Below, in pieces: positions 9,901 to 14,226 of a DNA stretch of 14,226 nt; the stretch's first letter is position 1, and every line of letters begins with the position of its first letter. Source of the stretch: Polyrhizophydium stewartii (lineage: Eukaryota; Chytridiomycota; Chytridiomycetes; Rhizophydiales). The DNA lies in contig JADGIZ010000402.1 in NCBI GenBank assembly GCA_027604665.1, positions 1-14,226 on the forward strand, given 5' to 3'. The position numbers and the translations under genes were made by a program. The notes under the pieces were generated by a model. The model was not told the DNA's origin. It did no database searches and saw only the letters and a program-made list of their open reading frames with translations.

Positions 9901-11787
9901 CGCAGAATACCTCGCCCGACGCAAGTGCTTCCGAGCTCAGCGACGACCGCCTCTCGACAACATACATGCCTGGCTCGTCGCGAATCTCATCGGCGCAGTC
10001 GCTGTCACAGTCCCAGCTGAGCGTGCATCCGCGCAGCGGCAGCATCAGCAACGGAAGCAACAGCAACATGCACCATCCGCATCATCCTTCGGGACAGAGC
10101 CAGCATCAGCATCAGCAGCACCACACCTTCACCTTCCTCAAAACCCGCGGTAAAGAGGACCGCAGAACGAGGGAGCGCAGCGAGACCGAAGGAAGCCACT
10201 CGCTGTTCAAGGATCTCCGCACGTCCATGAGCGGGCACCGCCGCGGCACCGCAAGCAGCGTGACCTCGCGTGCATCGGACGATCACACCGACGCTGCCGG
10301 ATCAAGCTCGAGCCGCGGGATCGACCGCACCGGCTCCGAAGTGTCGCTAGGATCAAAGTATGGACGGCCAGATGAAGTCCTGGGCAAAGGCGCCAACGCG
10401 ACCGTGAAGCTGGTGAGCTGGTGTGGCTTGGCTCATGCCAACATGTAGCCTGGTGCTGATTGGCGCTCTTTCCTCCCAAAACATGCAAACAGCTCACACA
10501 CAGGATCAGAGGCGCAGCCGATCGTCTCTATGCCATCAAGGTCTGCTGCTTTTCAAGCGGATTGCCCCGCATAGCGCTCGCCTCTGCTTATAATTGTGAT
10601 ATCGATATGCACCACCGTAGGAGTTTCGCAAGAAGCGCAAGGACGAAACGGAAAAAGAATACGTCAAAAAAGTCATTTCCGAGTTTTGCATCAGGTGCAC
10701 GCTCACTCGGGTGCAAGCCGGTGCTACGTCTCATGCTGATATGCCAATTTATACTTTTAGCTCGTCCATCCACCACGAGAACATCGTCGAGACGGTCGAT
10801 CTCATCCGCGACGAGGTAAAGTTGGCCGTCTGTTTGAATCGCCGTGTTGCGGCCACCCTGCGGCGCTGCTGACGGATCTTCTGGGCTATCTCTCAGCACG
10901 GCCGCTGGTGTGTGGTCATGGAGTACTGCGCAGGTGGCGACCTGTTTCACAAGACCATGAGCGTCGGGTTCTCGTGCGACGAAGAGATCCACTGCCTCTT
11001 CCGCCAGCTCCTCAACGGCGTTGGATTCATCCACTCGATCGGAGTGGCGCACCGGTACGCCGCCGGCCGACCGACCACAATGACGTGCTCAAGTCTGACC
11101 GACGGCGCCACGCCCTTAAACCCAACGCAGAGATTTGAAGCCAGAAAACATCATCCTTGACGGCACAGGCCGGATACTCAAGATCACCGACTTTGGTGGG
11201 TGTCGCAACATTCAAAGCAAACACGTTTAACGAGCTGACTCTGGAAACGCGGTGTTGGATCAGGTACATCGGCTGTGTTCCGGACGCAATGGGAAAAGGA
11301 GGCGCACAAGCTGCATGGCGTGTATGGCTCTGCGCCGTACATTGCGCCAGAGGAGTGGGATGAGCAGCACGAGTACATTCCAACCAAAGTCGATGTGTGG
11401 GCATGCGGTGAGCGACCGTGCCTGACGCAGCTTCCTACAGCAATATCGGGCTGCTCATCAACTATCGCCGCTTCCGCAGGTGTCATTTTCTTTGCAATGT
11501 TGAGCAAGTCGCTCCTTTGGACGGTCGCCAAGCCGTCCGACGAGCACTACGCCGCGTACCTCAAGAAGCGCGAGACCGGGTTCACGCAGTTCTTGCGGTA
11601 TCCGCCAGGCCCCTGCAAAGTCTTGCACAGCTGTCTCGACCCGGATCCAGTCAGGCGGCCTGAAATTGCTCAACTGATTGAGGGCGACTGGGTCTCTCGC
11701 ATCGAGTTCTGCATCGGCGCGGCGAGCACCGGCAAGCCCACAAGGCCTGTCCAGCACACGCATCTGATGCAGAGCTCCAAGCATTAA
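6972..11787 (+). CDS. Ser/Thr protein kinase, fungal HAL/NPR1 (SAT4-HRK1-like) type, with long disordered N-terminus
   Basis: Exons 6972-10412, 10493-10540, 10621-10694, 10761-10815, 10897-11054, 11131-11195, 11264-11407 and 11480-11787 give 1430 residues. Residues 1-1130 are Ser/His/Asp-rich and without a recognised domain. They include an acidic run (189-206), His-rich runs (636-646 and 1034-1051) and the repeated SLFxxIFH motif. The kinase domain begins near 1130: LGKGANATV loop (1137-1145), Lys1163 in YAIK, HRDLKPEN with D1260, DFG (1279-1281) and APE (1308-1310). All catalytic residues are present. EFRKKRKDETEKEY, SEFCI and HHENIVETVDLI point to the yeast Sat4/Hal5/Hrk1/Npr1 group, which controls nutrient and K+ transporters and the plasma-membrane H+-ATPase. 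Its target here is inferred only. The start at 6972 is the first in-frame Met after the divergent promoter. Exon 2's acceptor (CAG at 10490-10492) and the GTCTGC donor at 10541 are the weaker junctions. Confidence 0.92.
8881..8914. repeat. 16-nt direct repeat coding for a His-Gly run
   Basis: CGCACGGCCACGGCCA occurs at 8881-8896 and again at 8899-8914, 18 nt apart. It lies inside the kinase exon 1 and encodes the alternating His-Gly/Ala run at residues 636-649. Confidence 0.9.
11408..11479 (+). other. frame-preserving intron 7 of the kinase gene
   Basis: This 72-nt intron has GTGAGC and CAG ends and a CTGAC motif. It is a multiple of three and has no stop in the kinase frame. Splicing is required to restore WACGVIFFAML of subdomain IX. 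Retention would add 24 residues inside the C-lobe. Confidence 0.85.
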
Positions 11788-12050
11788 AGTCGTGTTCATT
11801 AGTGCGGGCGACGCTGCATCGGCAGCCCTTGCTGTTACAGAAGCCAACCATGCCGCACATGCAACGACATGGACTCGCTTGCCCTCGCGCGCCAGCGCAA
11901 ACTTTTGGTTGTCGTGGCCACGCAAACACACGAGCCTGCGCGCAGGCAACACCAGCAGGCGCCTCCCACGCTCGGGCACTCGTCGCTACCCGCCAGCCCG
12001 CCCCGAAGCGCTGCTCCTCCAGCCAGCACACGTACCGCGCACTGCCTGCC
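11788..12050. promoter_or_regulatory. kinase 3' end and channel promoter region
   Basis: These 263 bp lie between the kinase stop and the channel start. An ATTAAA at 11783-11788 overlaps the kinase stop codon and is too close to be a convincing poly(A) signal. The channel frame stays open upstream with Met codons from 11802, but the translation there is low-complexity and only 14 nt from the kinase stop, so I treat it as non-coding. Confidence 0.45.
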
Positions 12051-14182
12051 ATGACCTCAACAGGCACAAACGACCGCAGCCATCTCGAGGGCGAGACCCG
12101 CAAGATCGGCAAGCTCGGCAAGCGCTCGCTCTACGAGCAGATTGTATACACGCTCGACGTCCTCGTGCCCGAGGACGAGGAAGACGAGATATTTGTGCCG
12201 CGCGACTCGTACCTGCAGCAGGTCCACTACGGCCGCGTCCACCGATGGCGCGTCCAGCGCAACTCGTACCGAAACCTGCCCGAGTACCTGACCGACCAAC
12301 GCGACCTCGACGAGCCGTACATCGTCATGGTCGAGAAAAAGGGCCTGTTTACGCCGCTTGATCTCGGCTCGCCGTTTTACAAGAAGTGGGACGCGCTGTC
12401 GTTTGTGCTGCTGATATACACAGCGCTCGTGACGCCATGGGAAACTGCGTGAGTGCCAGCCGGTGCCAAATACCGAATGTCGAACGGCCTGAGCTTCGCA
12501 CACGAGGATGTTCGATACTCACGCACACGCGCGCTAAACACGTCTTCAGGTTCGACGCCGGCGAAACAAAGGTCAACGTGCTCTTTCTTCTCAACACACT
12601 CGTCGACTTGACCTTCTTCGCCGACATGTTTGTCCAAATGCGCACACCCTACCGCGACCCGCAAACGGGTAAAATGGTTCGAGACGTGCGGCAGATCACG
12701 ATGCGCTACTTGCGATCCTGGTTCCCAATCGACCTGGTCTCGGTGCTTCCCTTCGAGTACCTCGGATTTCTGCATCTCGGCTCGAACCTCTCGCAGCTGC
12801 AGCTATTGCGGTTCCTGCGCCTGGCTCGTCTCCTCAAGCTCATCCGTGTGTTCCGCGCAAGCCGCAAAGTCAAGCAGTGGCAGATCCACAGCGGCCTTCG
12901 CCTTGGCATGATTCAGGCGATCAAGGTGCGCTGCTTTTCGTGCGCCGGCGCTCCTCCATGACGTTGTCTGATAGCAGCCCGCCGCTTAACCTGGCGTCAC
13001 AATCCAGACTATAGTCATCACCATTTTTGTGACGCACTGGCTGGCGTGCGGATACAGACTGTCGGCAGAGAGAGTTGATCCCTCGCTCCCGCTTGGCTGG
13101 GTCGATTACTACGCGGCCTACACAAACAACACCAGCCCCGATCCGTGGGAGATTTATCTCGTCGCATTGTATTGGTCCATCTCGACCATCAGCCTTGTCG
13201 GCACCAATTTTGGACCAATGGCACCAACCAACGTGAGCGAGTTTGGCTATTGCCTGTTCGCCTACCTAGTTGCCTATTTGCTCGCGGGCTACTTTATCGC
13301 CAGCACCGCAAGCTTCCTCAGCCAGTCATCCAACATCCAACTCTCCCAAGACATTCTCGTCGACAACTATCTCGAGATGTTTGACACGCTCAAGCTCGAC
13401 CAGCGGCTCAAATTCAAGGTAACTTGAGCTGATCTCGCAAAGATGGCGCTTCGCGGGCTGACTCGACTGTACCTGCAAAAGGTTTTCGAACACCTGACGG
13501 ACCATTTCGCCGCACAAGCCAATCAGCGGCAGACCAAGATGCTTCGTGATCTGCCAGTGACGCTCCATGGCTTTATCGCCCTCGAGATGTTCCTGCCGTT
13601 TATCGAGATGATCCCGTACCTCGAGGTCTTCATCGATCGCGACCCGCAGATGATCCAGGACATCTGCCGCGTCGTAGAAATCCACACGTGTGCGCCGAAT
13701 AACTTTTTGTTCACAGAGGGCATTGAGGGCATCTACTTTATCGAGCACGGTATCGTTGCTATCGAAGGGCGTGTTTACCCGAGGTGAGAGGACCCCGTAC
13801 ACATGCCAGCCGCAATCCACACGCCATCTGACACAAGCTATCGTCAAGTGGATCAATATTCGGCCGCACATGTCTGCGCGAGACGATCAAAAAGTCCGAG
13901 TGCCGCGCACTCACCGACGTGCAGTATTTCTTGCTGCCAAGAGCCGAGTTTATCAAGATGATGGCACGCTTCCCGAAAGTCCGATACTATGCAAAGCGCT
14001 GGACTGCCTGGCAACTGCTGCGCGAGTACATCATGACGTACACCCGCCTCTACTTTACAGCGGCGAAGCGAGGAGCGAAGCTTAGCCCACCTCTTCTTTC
14101 TCGGCGACCGAACCTCGCCGAGGGCGACATGGATGACATCGACTTTGCGGTCTTGGATCACATCGCAGACGTCGGCTTCTGA
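12051..14182 (+). CDS. six-TM cyclic-nucleotide-gated/HCN-superfamily cation channel with atypical filter and degenerate CNBD
   Basis: Exons 12051-12448, 12550-12925, 13008-13418, 13482-13783 and 13849-14182 give 606 residues. S1 is near 113-127, S2 141-163 and S3 190-200. S4 has positive residues at every third position (R220, R223, R226, K229, R232, R235), a full voltage-sensor pattern. S5 is 259-276, the pore helix and filter 308-331 and S6 337-362. A C-linker starts near 390 and the cyclic-nucleotide-binding fold covers 450-540. The filter reads SLVGTNFGPMAP instead of a TVGYG-type signature. The phosphate-binding cassette reads SIFGRTCL...KKSECRALT where FGE and RTA are usual, so nucleotide binding is doubtful. 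There is no PAS domain in the N-terminus. It should sit in the plasma or ciliary membrane and pass cations; selectivity cannot be told from sequence. The start at 12051 is chosen as the first Met before charged, non-repetitive sequence. Confidence 0.88.
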
Positions 14183-14226
14183 CGCGGCGCACACGATCCT
14201 TGTCGCGGTGCCGACGCTGCTGCGGC

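Noticed and set aside
11802..12050. N-terminal extension of the channel from in-frame Met codons at 11802 onward
   Set aside because: It starts 14 nt after the kinase stop, leaving no promoter, and the translated sequence is composition-biased.
13419..13442. A 24-nt intron in the channel with exon 4 starting at an ATG (13443)
   Set aside because: It is too short for splicing and adds unconserved residues. The acceptor at 13479-13481 gives a 63-nt intron with CTGAC and a better C-linker join (LKFK-VFEHL).

Overview
The window looks like nuclear DNA of a GC-rich, intron-dense fungus, most likely a zoosporic (chytrid-type) lineage. The genes are split by short spliceosomal introns: I reconstruct 27 complete ones of 63-237 nt, plus one cut by the left edge. 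All have GT..AG ends and about 20 carry a CTGAC branch-point-like motif. The gene set is fungal: a NoxR-type NADPH-oxidase regulator, a GPI-anchored chitin deacetylase and a HAL/NPR1-type kinase. It also includes a six-transmembrane channel with a cyclic-nucleotide-binding fold, a family missing from the yeasts and moulds I know but present in zoosporic fungi. The lineage call is an inference from this mix; no rRNA or other marker is present.

Layout from left to right: (1) noxR, + strand, 5' end off the window, ends at 1853. (2) A convergent 369-bp intergenic gap. (3) A chitin deacetylase, - strand, 3513 to 2223, with a poly-Thr microsatellite in its stalk. (4) A small NR2C2AP-like discoidin-fold protein, - strand, 4346 to 3742. 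(5) Mitochondrial 3-hydroxyisobutyryl-CoA hydrolase, - strand, 6848 to 4396, in ten exons. (6) Across a 123-bp divergent promoter, a 1430-residue Ser/Thr kinase, + strand, 6972 to 11787. Its first 1147 residues are one intronless, mostly disordered exon, and its kinase domain is cut by seven introns. (7) A 606-residue voltage-sensor/cyclic-nucleotide-type cation channel, + strand, 12051 to 14182.

These are independent eukaryotic genes, not an operon or an obvious cluster, and I see no mobile element, CRISPR array, tRNA or rRNA. Functional themes are NADPH-oxidase regulation (noxR), cell-wall chitin modification (deacetylase), valine catabolism (HIBCH) and ion homeostasis (HAL-type kinase next to the channel). 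The most unusual items are the channel (plant-CNGC-like filter G-T-N-F and a phosphate-binding cassette missing its usual key residues), the preference for GTGCG 5' splice sites, the very tight HIBCH/NR2C2AP spacing, and a perfect hairpin next to the HIBCH start codon.

All exon joins were worked out by hand from frame, splice signals and family conservation. No alignment or search was run.
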